A DNA stretch of 64,000 nucleotides from Panulirus ornatus (lineage: Eukaryota > Arthropoda > Malacostraca > Decapoda > Palinuridae), in the NCBI RefSeq assembly GCF_036320965.1, contig NC_092281.1, positions 14,755,719 through 14,819,718 on the forward strand, given 5' to 3'. The notes under the pieces are model-generated. The model was not told the DNA's origin. It worked only from the letters and a program-made list of their open reading frames with translations, and did not search any database. Shown here piece by piece: positions 14,600 through 28,345 of this stretch (the stretch's first letter is position 1; each line of letters starts with the position of its first letter). The position numbers were made by a program, and so were the translations under genes.

Positions 14600-15004
14600 G
14601 TTCACACCCCTCCGTTATCTCCTCCTCTCCAGTCTCCTCTAATCATCATCCATTCCTATCAACTCTCATATTTTTCTCATCTCCCTCGTTCTCCTGAGAC
14701 CCTACAACCCCCACCACCACCACCTCTCTACCTACCTCTCTCTCTCTCTCCTCCAACCTCACCAACCAAAACACATGTTCCCCCCACCCCCTTCCCTTAT
14801 CTCCACCCCTTCCTTCCTCCCCCCCTGCATTAGCGACCAGCAGCGACCATGAATATTCAACAATGTCGCCCCCGTACATCAGTTCTCATCTCACCAATAA
14901 AGTATGTTCAGTGACGTCACAGTAGGGAGGAGAGTGGAGGAGGAGGGTGAGGGGGAGGAACTCCACGGAGGCTTATCCGTTGCCGGGGATGACCTCGCCG
15001 TTTG
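14595..15004. other. Gene-free stretch
   Basis: Pyrimidine-rich to about 14830, then purine-rich GAGGAGGGTGAGGGGGAGG near 14940. Nothing gene-like. Confidence 0.5.
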
Positions 15005-15260
15005 TTCTGGTGATGGCTAAAGGTCTGAGGGCGTCTGGCAGCCCCCGAAAGCTTTAAGCTCGAGGATGGTGGTCTGGGGTCTGTCTTGCAACCACGGTAC
15101 TCTCAGGGAGGAAGGTCTCAAGGCCATGAAAGCTTTAAGCTGGGATTTAGAATCACGACACTCTAGGCAAGGAAGGTCTCAAAGCCACTTATAAGAAAGA
15201 TTTAAGAAGGGGATTTGGAGCGACGATATTTTAACCGGGGGGAAAAGTCTTAAGAGAGAC
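15005..15260. repeat. Degenerate minisatellite, about 65-70-bp unit
   Basis: GGAAGGTCTCAA(G/A)GCCA, then GAAAGCTTTAAGCT, then a GG(G)ATTT word and a CACGACACTCT-like word recur three to four times. Divergence is high. Confidence 0.5.
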
Positions 15261-15426
15261 GATGTCTCGAGATGGTGTGGTCTTAAATCTTCATTAGCAT
15301 TGAGGGTTATCGTTACCTTACGATAGCTGAACTGGGCTGAAGGGGTGCGGGAGGGTCTTGAAATCAAAGCATACGAAGGGAAGCTTTTGTTTGCCATGGT
15401 CTTAAAAGTACCACAAAACGCAAAGG

Positions 15427-15430
<4 letters not shown>

Positions 15431-15469
<39 letters not shown>

Positions 15470-15472
15470 ATA

Positions 15473-15518
<46 letters not shown>
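15431..15518. repeat. Compound microsatellite (TC)n-(TA)n
   Basis: TC run (15431-15465) joined directly to a TA run (15467-15518) with one CA interruption. Confidence 0.97.
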
Positions 15519-16174
15519 CCTCCCAGATGTTCTGTAGAAAGCTGAGAGACAAGAGAGAAATATAAGGCAGTCTTAATTACTAAGGGAGTCTTAAAGGCTT
15601 GTGAAACACCACGACACTTTCGGGTCAAGGGAGTGGGTGATACAGCCAGGGTTGTGATTACATCAGGTGTGTGGAACGTGTGGCAGTGTACCAGCGGGTT
15701 GTGGTTGACCTGTGGTGGAGAGGGAGGGCGGGTCTGTGGCAGGAGGTCCTTGACGTATAGTTTGTGGTCCATAGTATGATACGTGTGTTGTGGGCTGACC
15801 TGTGCTCTATGATAACATCACATACTCATGTGAATGACAGGTTTGTCTTTTTAAACACCGTTTCACTGCAAGGTGATGGCTGTTGGTAAGTGACAAAAGC
15901 TGTGTACGTTAGGCAAACATGAACAGCTGACGCCAAGCCTGGGTCTCATACAAGCGCACAAGGTTGGCATCATCGCAGAGGAGTAAGGTGTGGGCTGCCA
16001 CACCCCAGTAACAGTGTTGTGTATCATCATCATGAATGGTATAAGGGAATATGTAGAGGAGGAGGGAGGGAGCAGAGGGAAAGAAGCATCCAAAACCATA
16101 CCTAGTTAAACTTGTAGGTAACGGAGTGGCAAGCAACACCCTGCAGGTCCTCAGCCCTCAGCACTACCTGGTTC
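15519..16174. other. Gene-free stretch
   Basis: No gene or repeat recognised. Confidence 0.5.
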
Positions 16175-16675
16175 TCAGCCTAACACCGTCAGGCTGCTAG
16201 CGCCTGCCCGACACCCTCGTATCTCGTCAGTATATGGAGGGCCGTCACCCGCCCCAGGAGACTCCAGCCTACCTGACTTCCCCGAGCGTCCTGGGGGACT
16301 CGGCCCTACCTGGAATCCTCGGGAAAGTATCCTTTGGGATTCTCCGGGACGAAAATTCCGTCTTATATTCATTTCACGGTTGAGGTGCGGCTGTAACCCA
16401 CAGCTTAGTCCGTGGTACTTAGCGCTACAAACATACCAGAGTTTCCTTGCTGAAAACTTCCTTGGTTCTTTATCCTCTCCAGGTCCATCATGTCTGTCTG
16501 GCCACAGCCAACTTTCCCTGTATGACTTTTGATCCGCTGAGCCATTGTTATCCGCAGGCGGCCCCCAGGCGGTGTGTGCGGCCACAGCGACTCCCGGACT
16601 CGCCTCACATAGACCATAAAGTGAGATAAACAGTTCGACTTCTCCCTCTCGAGGCACACCTGGAGCATATGCCAA
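16175..16675 (-). other. Unrecognised 166-codon open frame, probably not a gene
   Basis: This is the longest open frame in the window that is not built on a microsatellite or minisatellite. The protein would be mixed in composition (Gly, Arg and Ser common), with no signal peptide, membrane segment or family motif that I can see. A second minus-strand frame overlaps it (16405-16725). No promoter, polyadenylation signal or splice context supports it. A GGCCA-repeat (16677-16699) lies at its start. An exon or a chance frame are both possible; chance is likelier. Confidence 0.12.
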
Positions 16676-17726
16676 GCCAGGCCAGGCCAGGCCAGACCTT
16701 GATGCAAAGCTGGAGGGGTGTACAAGGCCAGGTAGGACCCGGGTGTTCCCGACTAACGACCGTCACTCACCCCCGCCAAACGGCCAGTGTCAACATGCCG
16801 TTGGTAAAGAATGTAGGGTCGGATTCTTTGCGTCGCGTCTGTAAAGCTGATGACCGTGGCCCACGTGACCTTCCTGATGCCGGGTCCTGACGGGGTCCTG
16901 GTGACCGGCCCTGCTTCACCGTCCGGGTCACCTCTGTGGCTGCTAAGCAACCTCGCAAGGCTGCTGCGGTCGGTTCACGATGATTAGCCGGGGGGAAAAA
17001 TTCAGGGATTTCCAGTTGGCCATGCTAATATGATGATCGGTCCCTCTTACACCGCCTATCAATAGCCATCTCGACTCTCTCCCCAACCATCATCTGGACC
17101 TCCGACAGTTCGAGCAGAACTTACTGCGCTATCAAGGTCACCGCCGCCTCCTGCCACCAGGCGATCCATCATCCCTAAGAAGAAGCTCAGCACCACACCA
17201 CCATCGAACCCCATGTGAGGAGCTCCTCTTACGGCTCTTTACAAGGAGTCTCGTCCCCACCATTGTGAACAACGCCATAAACTGGTCGTCTGGTTACAAA
17301 CCTCCGGCAGTGTATTGAAAACAAAATCTATCTAAAGTCCCACATCTTATAACCTCAGGATGGGTTGGAGTTTATTTTCACCCACTGGCAGCAGCTCATT
17401 CAATAAATCACCGGTCAGTATCATCGCCATTATCGAAATCAATTCACAAGCGGCAGACAGATGCGTGTGCAGCGAACCAGTCACCCAGTACACGTCAGGA
17501 TCCAGCCACCACACAGAGCACGGCAGCGCAGCTTCACTTCCCCCTCTGCTTCGTACCCTCACCTGATCTGCATCAGAATTGAAAATTAGACTAATTCACC
17601 GGGTCTCTCCTTCCCCGCCCTGACATATCTGGTGCCCGCCGCGCCTCCCTACCTTCATTGACAAACACGTACATGAGGCATGAATGGGAGGGAGGAGGCA
17701 CATCTGCCCTCAGCGTTCAAATGTGC
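16676..17726. other. Gene-free stretch
   Basis: Starts with a short (GGCCA)n run. The rest is mixed sequence with no recognised gene. Confidence 0.5.
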
Positions 17727-17945
17727 CGCACTCAGCCGGCAGGGGTGACAGCCAGCCGCACTCTACTGGCAGGGGTGACAGCCAGCCGCACTCTACTGGC
17801 AGGGGTGACAGCCAGCCGCACTCTACTGGCAGGGGTGACAGCCAGCTGCACTCAGCCGGCAGGGGTGACAACCACGCCGCAGTCCGCAGGCAGGAGTGAC
17901 AACCATGCCGCAGTCCGCAGGCAGGGGTGACAGCCAACCGCACTA
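17727..17945. repeat. Minisatellite, 30-bp unit, about 7 copies
   Basis: The unit is GGCAGGGGTGACAGCCAGCC followed by GCACTCTACT; the outer copies vary at their 3' half (GCACTCAGCC, ACGCCGCAGTCC). All frames stay open because the unit is 30 bp; one reads AGVTASRTLL and another contains RGD. No spacers, so not CRISPR-like. Confidence 0.93.
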
Positions 17946-18525
<580 letters not shown>

Positions 18526-18789
18526 CCAATGAATTTCACACAATTCTTTCCCCTAATTTTTCGTGACATTTTATCAAAATGGTACAGACGTACAAGAGGA
18601 CACATTACAAGGCGTCCTCGGGACCTAATGAAAGTGTTCCACTTAAGGAGGATGCGACTACTTGGAAGGCACTGGCATCGACACCTCTTCAAGCAGAACC
18701 AGTGTTCACCTCATCACTCAGCCTTCAGAAGACAGGAACACACCGGTGGGTCGTCCGCCAAACACTATACCTTCACCACAAGCTTTACC

Positions 18790-19165
18790 AGCAAGCATGA
18801 ATAACCCTTTAACTGCAATCCATTAATCCTTTACCTGATCCAATACCCCTTCACAGCTGTCACTACTCATTACTGTATTCATTACCTATCTACAGCTCTT
18901 ATTACCATATCAAAACCCGTTTAACCGCATTCATTACCCCTCTACAGCTTCTGTTTTCCCTTTGCCGTATCTAATATCCCTTTACTGCTCTCAATCACAA
19001 TATCCATTATCCTCTTAACGTATCTATTACCCCTTTATCGTTCTCATTACCGTTCCAACGCATCCATTACCTCTTTATCGTTCTCATTACCCCTCTTGCC
19101 TCATCCATTCAAACCTTCCTTACATCCATCAACCCTTTACCACACATCATTACCTCGTCCAGCAC
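18790..19165. repeat. Degenerate tandem repeat around CATTACCCCTTTA
   Basis: Words of the type (T)CCATTACCCCTTTA(T/C)CG alternating with TCTCATTACC recur at irregular spacing of about 32-40 bp. G is strongly depleted on the + strand. Highly diverged, so unit length is approximate. Confidence 0.55.
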
Positions 19166-19267
19166 GAGAAAAATGCGACCTACTTACTCTGCGGTGAAAA
19201 CCAGCATTCCCTCACCCACCGGCCGCGCTCGTGAACAACAACAACAGGCTGGGGAATGCATAAATTT

Positions 19268-19341
19268 GGATCGACGACGACGGACGATGTCCCCGACGAC
19301 GACGGACGATGTCCCCGACGACGACGGACGATGTCCCCCGC
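19268..19341. repeat. Minisatellite, 22-bp unit, 3 copies
   Basis: GACGACGACGGACGATGTCC plus CC repeats exactly; CGGACGATGT starts at 19281, 19303 and 19325. Confidence 0.92.
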
Positions 19342-19530
19342 ATGACCAATGGATGGCCAAGGTGGTACTGCATCACAGGCCAGCCAAAATACTTGGCCGG
19401 CCAAGGAAGGATCAGCTGGCCGGTCAAGGACAGGTTAAACTAGCTGGCCGGTATTAGTGGCCGGCCAAAGACAGATCAGCTGGCCGGTATCAGTGGCCAA
19501 GCTAGGACGGCTCAGCTGGCCGGCATCAAT
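19342..19530. repeat. GGCCGG-rich imperfect repeat
   Basis: AGCTGGCCGG and GGCCGGCCAA words recur at irregular distances (19380-19530), with AAGGACAG or AAAGACAG between them. Confidence 0.6.
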
Positions 19531-20847
19531 TTGTGGCAATAATTGTTACGGCCTGCTCTCAAGGGAGGGTGGGGCAGGGGGCCGCTGGGAACGATGAGAG
19601 TAAGGGGAAAGGTACAGTGGGAATGGGAAGGTACAGGGTGAAGGGGAAAGTGCAGGGTGTGGGGAAGGATCAGGGTGAGGGGATGGCACAGGGAGAGTGG
19701 GGGATGGTAGAGGAGTTAGGGGAACCGTAAATACTCAATTTCATCACTTTGTTTACCGTGCCACATGCTGTGGTGGAGGCTGGACATCACAGGCACTCGA
19801 CATTCCTCACTACACTGTGCACAGTTACAAAACATAAATGGATGTGAGGGATGTCGTTACAGAAGTAGACTCCGGGATACAGATACTCAGCACACAGACA
19901 CAAACACTGTAGAGGATGGGTCAGCACCCATTTCATACAGAGAGCAGCGTAACGTATGAGTCAGTAAAGGTCTGAGGAACGATGATTTGCGAGGAAGGAG
20001 AGGTGAGAGGAGAAGACTGGGAGGGTGAAAAATGAGATGGGAAGAAGGGGGTAAGAATCATAACCACAGGCGGAGACGAAGATAGTAAAGGGTAGAAGGC
20101 AGACACCGGATGAGTGGAGGCAAGGGAGAGGGGGAGGGTGTTGGGATTCTGAAAAGGGTCGCGGGAGAGGGAGGGAGTCTAGGATGTGGCTGAGGACAAT
20201 GTCTACAGAGCGGGGACAAAGAGGCGATGGGGTGACAAGAGTAGCAACAGTAATTGCGGAGGTCCCCTGCTGGTACTCCTAGGGGGAGACAAAAAGGGAG
20301 GCATGAACGGGTGGGGAGAGAAGGGAGGTCATGGCTAGAGTGACGAGAGGGGAGCGGACGAAATTAAACAGGTGTCCCCAACTCAGGAAGAGCACACCTG
20401 TCCGCCAATGACGTCTGTGTTGCAGGTGCAGCTATACCGGTAAGCAAACAATAAAGACGCCACCATCTATATTAGTACTCCCCGTGTCTCATGAGACTTG
20501 AAGCACTGCCCGCACGTCACCAACATCTCCAGCGGCACCTACAAGGGAAGAGCAGCTGGTGGCACGTTCATAGACAACAGACGAACGGTCAGCTAGGTGG
20601 GTGGGTGAATGTCACTCCGGCCTCACTCTGCATCATCAGCCGGGCTTCGTGTACCACCACTACCACCTCACACCTTAGCCATCTGCCTGGTGGGCACCAT
20701 CTGGTATCCTTCCTAAGGAGAGGCGACTACGTGACCACCACCAGCACCCAACATCACGTTCTCCCCAGGACACTTAACGCCCCAGAGAACCCTTCGCGTT
20801 ACGCCAACATTTCACCATTAGGCTCGAGGCAGATAGGGGAGACGAGT
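19531..20847. other. Gene-free stretch, purine-rich in part
   Basis: Positions 19560-19720 and 19980-20340 are GGGGA-rich on the + strand. Words such as AAGG(T/G)ACAGGGTGAGGGG recur near 19610-19690. No gene recognised. Confidence 0.5.
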
Positions 20848-20990
20848 GAGCAGCAATCTGCAGTAGTTCACTCCCTCCCACCCCCAACAATGGAGATAGC
20901 AGGGGGGGAGAAGAGAGTGGGGAGCAATATGCAATAGTTCACCCCTCTCCCCACCACTGGGCTCAAAACAGGAGGGGGGGGAAGCGAAAG
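20848..20990. repeat. Two-copy direct repeat, about 70 bp
   Basis: GAGCAGCAATCTGCAGTAGT-TCACTCCCTCCC and GGGAGCAATATGCAATAGTT-CACCCCTCTCCC head two similar consecutive segments, each followed by a GGGGGGGAAG-type purine run. Confidence 0.6.
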
Positions 20991-22384
20991 GGAGCGTCCC
21001 GGCTGCTAAGTCCTCTCCCACCACTCTCCCCTTGTTCCTCCCGCCCTCTACACTCACTCGTTCACCCTCTGTCTCCCTTAATTTCCTGCCGTTTCTATCT
21101 CATGTTTCTCTTACCTCTTCTTCATCCCACTCCCTCTTCCTCCTCCTCCTTCTCCTCCTCCTCCTCCTCCCCTTGTCTCCTCTGTCCACCGCGCTCCCTT
21201 CCCTCACCTCAACCCTCCCCGTAACAAGTGCATCCGAATTAAACCATCATCGCTCATCCGACAAGAACTTCCTCTCATCTCTTTTACTCGCTCATTGAGG
21301 CAATTCGACCCTTAGTTGCTTTTAACAACTCCTTTGGGTGTGTCAATCAAACTATTCCCCTCGCCGCCCCCCCCCACCCCCACTCTATCCTCCCCCTTGC
21401 GCAGACCCTGCCACCAGCCCACACCCGCGGCCTGGGCTGCACAAATCACCATTCAATGGGGCAGTTGTTTTGAAATAGGAACACAAGGGGGAGGGACACA
21501 TTTCTCAGTTCGTTAATCAATTTCCTCTCCTCTAATCCTCTGTCAATACTGCCACTGACATTTCGCTCCGAATGAGAAGGACGTTTCCTTTTATGAATCC
21601 CACAAAACCACGATCCAATGAGCTAAATGACAGGATTTTTTGTCCGGGAGACGATCTCCCTCTCTCTCTCTCTAACGTAACAACAACGGCCAGAAAAGAC
21701 CTTTAATCATCGCATCAGAAGCTTCATAAAACTCTAAGTCATGCCGTACAGTACAGTAAGTACGTCCCTCCATCAACCCCAAGTCGACTTTTGTACTAAA
21801 GCTTTGCGGGGGAGAAAAAAAATACCCCAAGAGCATTAAGCTCATTAAGTGGACTGGGCCCGGAACACGCTGGCCTCACCACCATCCACCATCTACATTA
21901 TCATCGTCAACCGGTGGAGTCCCGGACTGTACCCAAGGTATATAGAGATCCCTTAGCGTCGCTGGGGCCAGGAGTATTACGTTCGGCACCTGGACCTACT
22001 GGGCTGAGGCATTAACCTGAGGCTGGACCCGTGCCTTAAGTGGGCTGCCGCGCTGAGGGAACAGACCGAGACAATGCAGCAGTCCGGGAGGCTTCCTCCG
22101 CCAGTATCTTGACAGTGGTTCTCACCATGGACCCACTAATGGCTGTGCATTATACGGCTTAATTGCCAGCACCGGTTATATACAACGACTTCTAAACTGC
22201 GATGAGCTGGAAGCACAATACTGCGAGCGTAAGACTTCAAAATTTTCAGATTTCGAATCTAAACTACGGGCGAAATGTTCACTGTGTTGCCAACCAGTGT
22301 ATATACGTCAAACCTTTCCCCTGTAAGCGGATGTCACCGCAACCTTTCAAGCTGTAAGCTTATGCTTTACATAACGTACAAATT
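20991..22384. other. Gene-free stretch
   Basis: Pyrimidine-rich at 21040-21200 with a (CTC)n run near 21135, then mixed sequence. Positions 21500-21660 are AT-balanced with homeodomain-like words (TTAATCAATT), only a weak hint of regulatory sequence. No gene seen. Confidence 0.45.
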
Positions 22385-22720
22385 ACGATGGTTTCGGAGG
22401 TCTTCCCATCCTACAGCTTGCTCTAGAACCGTACTTTAACTGAGGTTTTGGAGGTCTTCTACCCCTACAGTTCTACTGTCTGGGGGCTAGTTATCATATC
22501 ACTCAGCCACTGAAGAGCGCATCAGACAATTCTAATATCCTGGCGATCACACGTTTCCTTCTCACTTCATTTGCACGTTTAGAATTCAGGGGTGATATTT
22601 TCCTCGAATCTCCTCCATGTCTGTCGTACTTAAAGGAAACTGTTTTCCAGTGCAGACTGGAAATCATGCCTTCCAGGATTTTCCATGTGTTAAGACTGAT
22701 TAACTCCCCCGTCTGTGACT
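22385..22720 (+). repeat. R1 interspersed repeat, internally deleted copy
   Basis: Starts with TTTCGGAGGTCTTC and a CCTACAGCTTG-like word, matching the start of the 38400-38870 copy. It then continues with AATTCAGGGGTGATATT, CATGTCTGTCGTACTT, a CTGGA-ATCATGCCTTCCAGG word and TTTTCCATGTG, matching 38720-38850. The GGCCGCGGCC core present in other copies is missing. Noncoding. Confidence 0.6.
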
Positions 22721-23425
22721 CAGGAGCCACAGTGCTTTTACTCATTCCCAATACTGAGGTTGGGATTTCCAACAGTTTTACAGAGGGGTAAAGGTGATGT
22801 TGGCACACAGCAATGTCCTAGCTATGAGAGCACAAGTGCCTTGGAAAGCGTAATCACTGGTTTTACCTCTCTTATTTTGACTGTCTGTATAATCCAGACC
22901 AACACTCTTTTTTGGAACGGGCAACTGTTCTGTTCTGTATATCCGCTCAAGGTGAGGCCATCAGGCATTATTGCTCCGATGTCTTATACATCCTTCTTCC
23001 AAGACATGATGGCTCTATTTTGTGCCCGGTTATGTCTGTACTGTTCTTTCTTTACGTAACTCGCAAACGAATAACAGAAACTGATTTTCCTTGAGGAGTG
23101 AGTACGTTATTCCCAATGGTTCCCCGGAAGACATGAAACACGCACATTTGCGGTTTCTCATTGTCTTCTACTGATGGGATTTCCATACTTGGGTCTCAGA
23201 ACTGCAAAGGATGATATGAAACTTGGGTTTGCGTTTACTTCCACGTCAGATGTGGGGAAATGAGAAACACTAAAGGTGCAAGTACAGTTCCTTGGGGAAC
23301 AGGGAGCCTTACCTTGCAGGTTTATAAAATTGCCTGATCTTTACCGGACTGTTGTGATCTGTAAAGTACTGTTGTGTATCCACCGTCTCACTTTTCCAGT
23401 TAATCACAGTTTCACACATTTTGTG
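22721..23425. other. Probable R1-related sequence and unrecognised DNA
   Basis: GGTGATGTTGGCACACAGCA near 22794 resembles GTGATGTTAGCACAC-type words at 31142 and 58487, so repeat-derived sequence probably continues here. No gene recognised. Confidence 0.4.
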
Positions 23426-23502
23426 CGCGAGGACACCATGGTCACATTTGAGTAAGGCTCTTGTGCACGAGGACACCAAAGTCATTTGAGTAAGGCTCTT
23501 GA
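23426..23502. repeat. Two-copy direct repeat, about 40 bp
   Basis: TGTGC(G/A)CGAGGACACCA, then TCATTTGAGTAAGGCTCTTG, occurs twice in tandem (the first copy has a short insertion). Confidence 0.85.
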
Positions 23503-23504
23503 AC

Positions 23505-23506
<2 letters not shown>

Positions 23507-23554
<48 letters not shown>
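23507..23554. repeat. Microsatellite (TG)n
   Basis: Perfect TG run of about 24 units. Confidence 0.97.
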
Positions 23555-23558
<4 letters not shown>

Positions 23559-24484
23559 CGGTGTATCACCCTATATATCCTCTGATCTCCAGCATCTATA
23601 CAATCATACTGTAGTGATCTAAGAACCGAGAGGGGAAGCGTTGTAAGCCCTGTGACACGTTATCCAGCCCGTCTTGTGAGCATGAAACACAGCACACTTC
23701 CCAGCTCTACGAATCCTGCACGTACCATCAACAAATGAAGACCAGGCAAACGAGTCCAGCAGTCGCGTGCAGTGATGGATGCGACCTGCGGTTGCTGATC
23801 CGCGAAACTATTTGTATCAGCCGCTCCGAGAGTTATCCAGGAGCGATCACGGCGCCGGGCGTGCTGACTAAAGCAGACAGTTAATCTTCCTGATCTTATA
23901 ATTACCTGAGCTTACCTCCTCCACGTACCTCGATCGTGGTCCGGGGTATCAAATACGTCCCTCAACCCTGGCCTGATGAAGCGGTCTTCATGTCTTACGG
24001 CATTAGGTTATCGACTTAACTCCTACCGGCTGACGTCGGCATGCTAACAGAATTCTAAAGCGGAGGTTATCCCAGCGTGGTCCCCCCGTCCGTGCTGCTA
24101 CCGGCGGTGGATGTATACCAAGCCTGGTTCACCCGCGGCTGCTGCTGGAGCCTGATAACTTGCCATGCTTCGCCCGTCTGAAGCTTACAATGTCCCTTTC
24201 TCTCTCCCAAGACACCGGACGCGGTCACACCTGACCATTACAGGGGTTGGGCCTAACGCATACATACATATTATTATCACTGTCATTAATATGTAACCCT
24301 GGGACCACTTCTCTGGGGCTACATCTCTGGGGCTCCAGCTGCTTCGTAGATGAGTTTCAGACAAAACAGGGTAAGGTGGGTTTCTCTGAGTAGAGGTTCT
24401 CAACGATGAAATACAATGGCAGTGACATAGCCTCGTCGAAGTAACGTAACATCTCGTTCGCGGTGGTACCACCTGCAGGTGGAG

Positions 24485-24488
<4 letters not shown>
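23555..24488. other. Gene-free stretch
   Basis: No gene recognised. AAGCCTGGTTCACCCGCGG near 24120 is faintly R1-like but too diverged to call. Confidence 0.45.

Positions 24489-24520
<32 letters not shown>
24489..24520. repeat. Microsatellite (AT)n
   Basis: Perfect AT run of 16 units. Confidence 0.96.
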
Positions 24521-25560
<1,040 letters not shown>

Positions 25561-25582
25561 ACACACACACACACACACACAC
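25561..25582. repeat. Microsatellite (AC)n, short
   Basis: AC run of about 11 units with imperfect continuation. Confidence 0.9.
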
Positions 25583-27245
25583 CCACACACCCAGACAACC
25601 TTCCTCCCCATTATCTCATTATGGTTGCTTTACACATCCTAATTACAGGATGAAGGGAAATTATTAACTCTTTCTCAAATACAGGGGTAAAATGCTTTCT
25701 CATTATACCAACTAAACAATAAAAAACGCTTCCCACATATCAGTTAAACTATTGAATATTCTCTTCATTGAGCAGTTATTTTAAAATTCTAAACATAATT
25801 AGAAATTTCCCCTCCCACACACACACATCAAACTAACCAATACGTAATGAAAGAATAAAAAGAGGATAAAATAAGTATTTTCGAAAATTGTGAAAAAACT
25901 TTTCAGGGTGTGTTCCTGCGTGGCAAACACTCCCACAGTGTCGACAAAAGTGAACACATGACACATAATACGATCCATATTGAGCACACCTGCAACACTG
26001 CCGCTGGAACACGACCCCTCACCCCGCATCAATCGGACCCTTCAATCAGTTCAACCCGCTTGATGGGCGAGCAATTGACCAATTCCATCAGCCATGTGGA
26101 GAGGTTTGAGTGATTTTTTTTTTTCCCCCCTATACACTTTCAATATGGAGGACGGGGAACAGTTCAAAGTGCGGGTGGGAGAGTCAAAGCGGATTTGCTC
26201 GTGATGATATGAGCTCGCCGAGGTGGTTTCCAGCAGGCACCGGCGGGAGGGAGTCCAAGGCGGGCGGGTCTGCCTTTGACGATGAGCAAACCTGAGGAAA
26301 GTACCAATCGTGGAGACGAGAGCCAGAGTGGAGTTATCCCGAATAATCCAAAGGTTTAGGAGACCTTCTGAGTGACGGTGGAAGAGTTTAAACACAGTTT
26401 TCGCTGTGTCAAGACTGAGTGAACGGAGACTTATCACTGACAAGGTGAGCTAGGCTTCGGCGAAAGTTTAGAGTTTCAAAGGCTGAGTGCAAGATCTTTT
26501 CCCGCAGAGTACCTGTAGTCTGTTGAGAACTTCCCAGTTAAGGTGGTCGAGTCAAAGAGAGACGCTTCATTTACCGCCTGAAGGCTGCGGAGGACGTCCG
26601 AGTCTTCCAAGAGCAGAGTGTCCTCCTAGTGGTTGGCATACTTTTCACGGGCGTCACCTTCCTCAATATCAGGCACGTATACCCACCCCCCTCATTCTGC
26701 CACACAGCGGCAGTTCCAGTCATAAATAGTGTGATTAAAACCAACTACAATGCCGTCGCCACTGTCCCAGCGGCAGTAAAGCCTACAAGCGACAAACATT
26801 TCGTCTAAAACATTGACATTACCGAGAACTTCAAGAGTCCCGGGGGCAGAGCTGAAGCCAAGTTTGTTCTTACATGAATGTGTAGATAAAGATTATCATG
26901 AAAGCGATGATTCACGGGGGAAAAGGGTCTCCAGCAGTACCTATGTAAGGGATGCTCAACTCGACTATAATATAATCACATCTGCAGAGAATTCACGTCT
27001 ACAGATGCACCAGACAACAATGAGGTACGTCAAAATGCGACACATGCATTGCGTCAATTTTGGAGGCACGTCAGTACCTCCTCCTCTGCAGCTCGGTCTG
27101 GAACCTCACCTTACCTTCGATTTTGCAGACTTCTCCCTGCTTCCACAGCACTGTATGGAACCAGCCTTCACTACTGTTTCTCTGATCGGGCTATTCGAGG
27201 CGGCATCTCGCATGCCTGCATAGCAGAGAGACGTTGTCATTACAT
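25583..27245. other. Gene-free stretch
   Basis: AT-rich to about 25900, then mixed. Frames at 26051-26443 (minus) and 26813-27223 (plus) show no recognisable domain and no supporting signals. Confidence 0.45.
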
Positions 27246-27460
27246 GGTACACGAGCTACGGCTGTTGCAATCAACGGCACACAAGCTACAGCTGTAGTCA
27301 TGTCACGAACGGTGCATAAGCTACACCTGCTGTCAACCAACGATACATAAGCTACAGAAGTTGAAATCAACAGTATAAAAGCGACAACTGTTGTGACTAG
27401 CAGTGTACATGATCCAAGCTGTTTGTCACCAACGGTGCACAAGCTTCAGAGGCGCCTGTA
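27246..27460. repeat. Degenerate minisatellite, about 30-bp unit, about 7 copies
   Basis: GGTACACGAGCTACGGCTGT, then TG-AATCAAC, recurs at 30-35 bp with many substitutions (for example GGTGCATAAGCTACACCTGC). Confidence 0.75.
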
Positions 27461-27768
27461 CCCCGGTAAAGCAAGGGCTGTGTACCACCACCACCACCAT
27501 GTTGGTTGCAAGGACGAAAAAAAAAAAAAAACCCGCCGCACCATTAATCAGCATCGCTGCTCCACACCCAGCACGATCCAACAACTGCAATCCATTTATC
27601 AATTTTGGGATCGCAAGTTTCCAATGGGTTTTGTATACGGACGCTAGTCGGTGTTGAGTGTGTGCGGGAGCTCTCCCTTTACTCTCCCTCCACCTCTCTC
27701 CTGTTTTTGTCCTTCATGTTTGTTTGTCTATCCCAGTGTGCTTCTCCTAAGTGAGGAAGTGTAATATC
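27461..27768. other. Gene-free stretch upstream of an AATAAA signal
   Basis: A short (CCA)n run lies at 27485-27500 and an A-run at 27519-27531. From 27660 to 27768 it is pyrimidine-rich, resembling a 3' untranslated region, but no coding exon was recognised upstream. Confidence 0.4.
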
Positions 27769-27778
27769 AATAAAGCTG

Positions 27779-27824
<46 letters not shown>

Positions 27825-27846
27825 GAAGAAGAAGAAGAAGAAGAAA
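27769..27846 (+). repeat. AATAAA signal followed by (AAT)n-(GAA)n
   Basis: AATAAAGCTG (27769-27778) runs straight into AAT units to 27824, then GAA units to 27846. This is a typical 3' terminus for a retroposed sequence with a microsatellite tail. A genuine gene 3' end is less likely because no exon is recognised upstream. Confidence 0.6.
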
Positions 27847-28138
27847 AAAGAAGACGAATTGGCGGTTTCTTTAGTCAAACGTAGTCAAACGGAGCCAAAG
27901 GCTGAAAGTACACAGAGAAAATACATATAATAAAGACAGCTGGGCTATGGAAGGGAGAGGGTGGTGTTGCAGACTTGACCCACACAGAAATGGTCGTAGA
28001 TGATGTTCACAAGGCTGTGCTACTGAAGAGTGCAAGGATGGGTTACTTGAGTTCACTTTCTGTGTGTTACGGTGAGAGAATTTCTACACCCGCGTTGCCC
28101 CGTCCCTTAACCTGGTATGTAAACCATGTCTTTAATTC
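27847..28138. other. Gene-free stretch
   Basis: Nothing recognised. Confidence 0.5.
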
Positions 28139-28345
28139 TATGCATGTACATACATACATACACTCACACACACCTCAGCCTAAGCCTGGATCCCATTTCT
28201 CGACCAGCTCAGAGGGGAGGAGGAACATGTATGTTAGCTGTAGGCCGACTACCGCGACCAGGCTTCGCACCCGGGCGGGCCCGTGTGTGAGTACGGTCAA
28301 GTGACGCTAAGCCCTGAACCACGGAAGCCCGTGGTATTTGTTACC
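28139..28345 (-). mobile_element. tRNA-derived SINE, minus strand
   Basis: Read on the minus strand, a tRNA-like head has an A-box-like TGGTTCAGGGCTTAGCG (28304-28320) and a B-box-like GGTGCGAAGCC (28261-28271). It is followed by CGCGGTAGTCGGCC, CCTCCTCCCCTCTGAGCTGG, TCGAGAAATGGGATCC and AGGCTTAGGCTG, then a GT/TATG-rich tail (28139-28165). The 42.5 and 56.4 kb copies share this order. The B-box is imperfect, so this copy is unlikely to be a working tRNA gene. Confidence 0.75.

Noticed and set aside
16847..16853. CTGATGA as a further hammerhead core (also 11885-11891 and others)
   Set aside because: No GAAA follows at hammerhead distance, and no stem I or stem III pairing.
17727..17945. 30-bp repeats giving RGD-containing decapeptides, suggestive of an adhesion protein
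   Set aside because: All frames are open because the unit is 30 bp; no signal peptide, exon structure or conserved flank.
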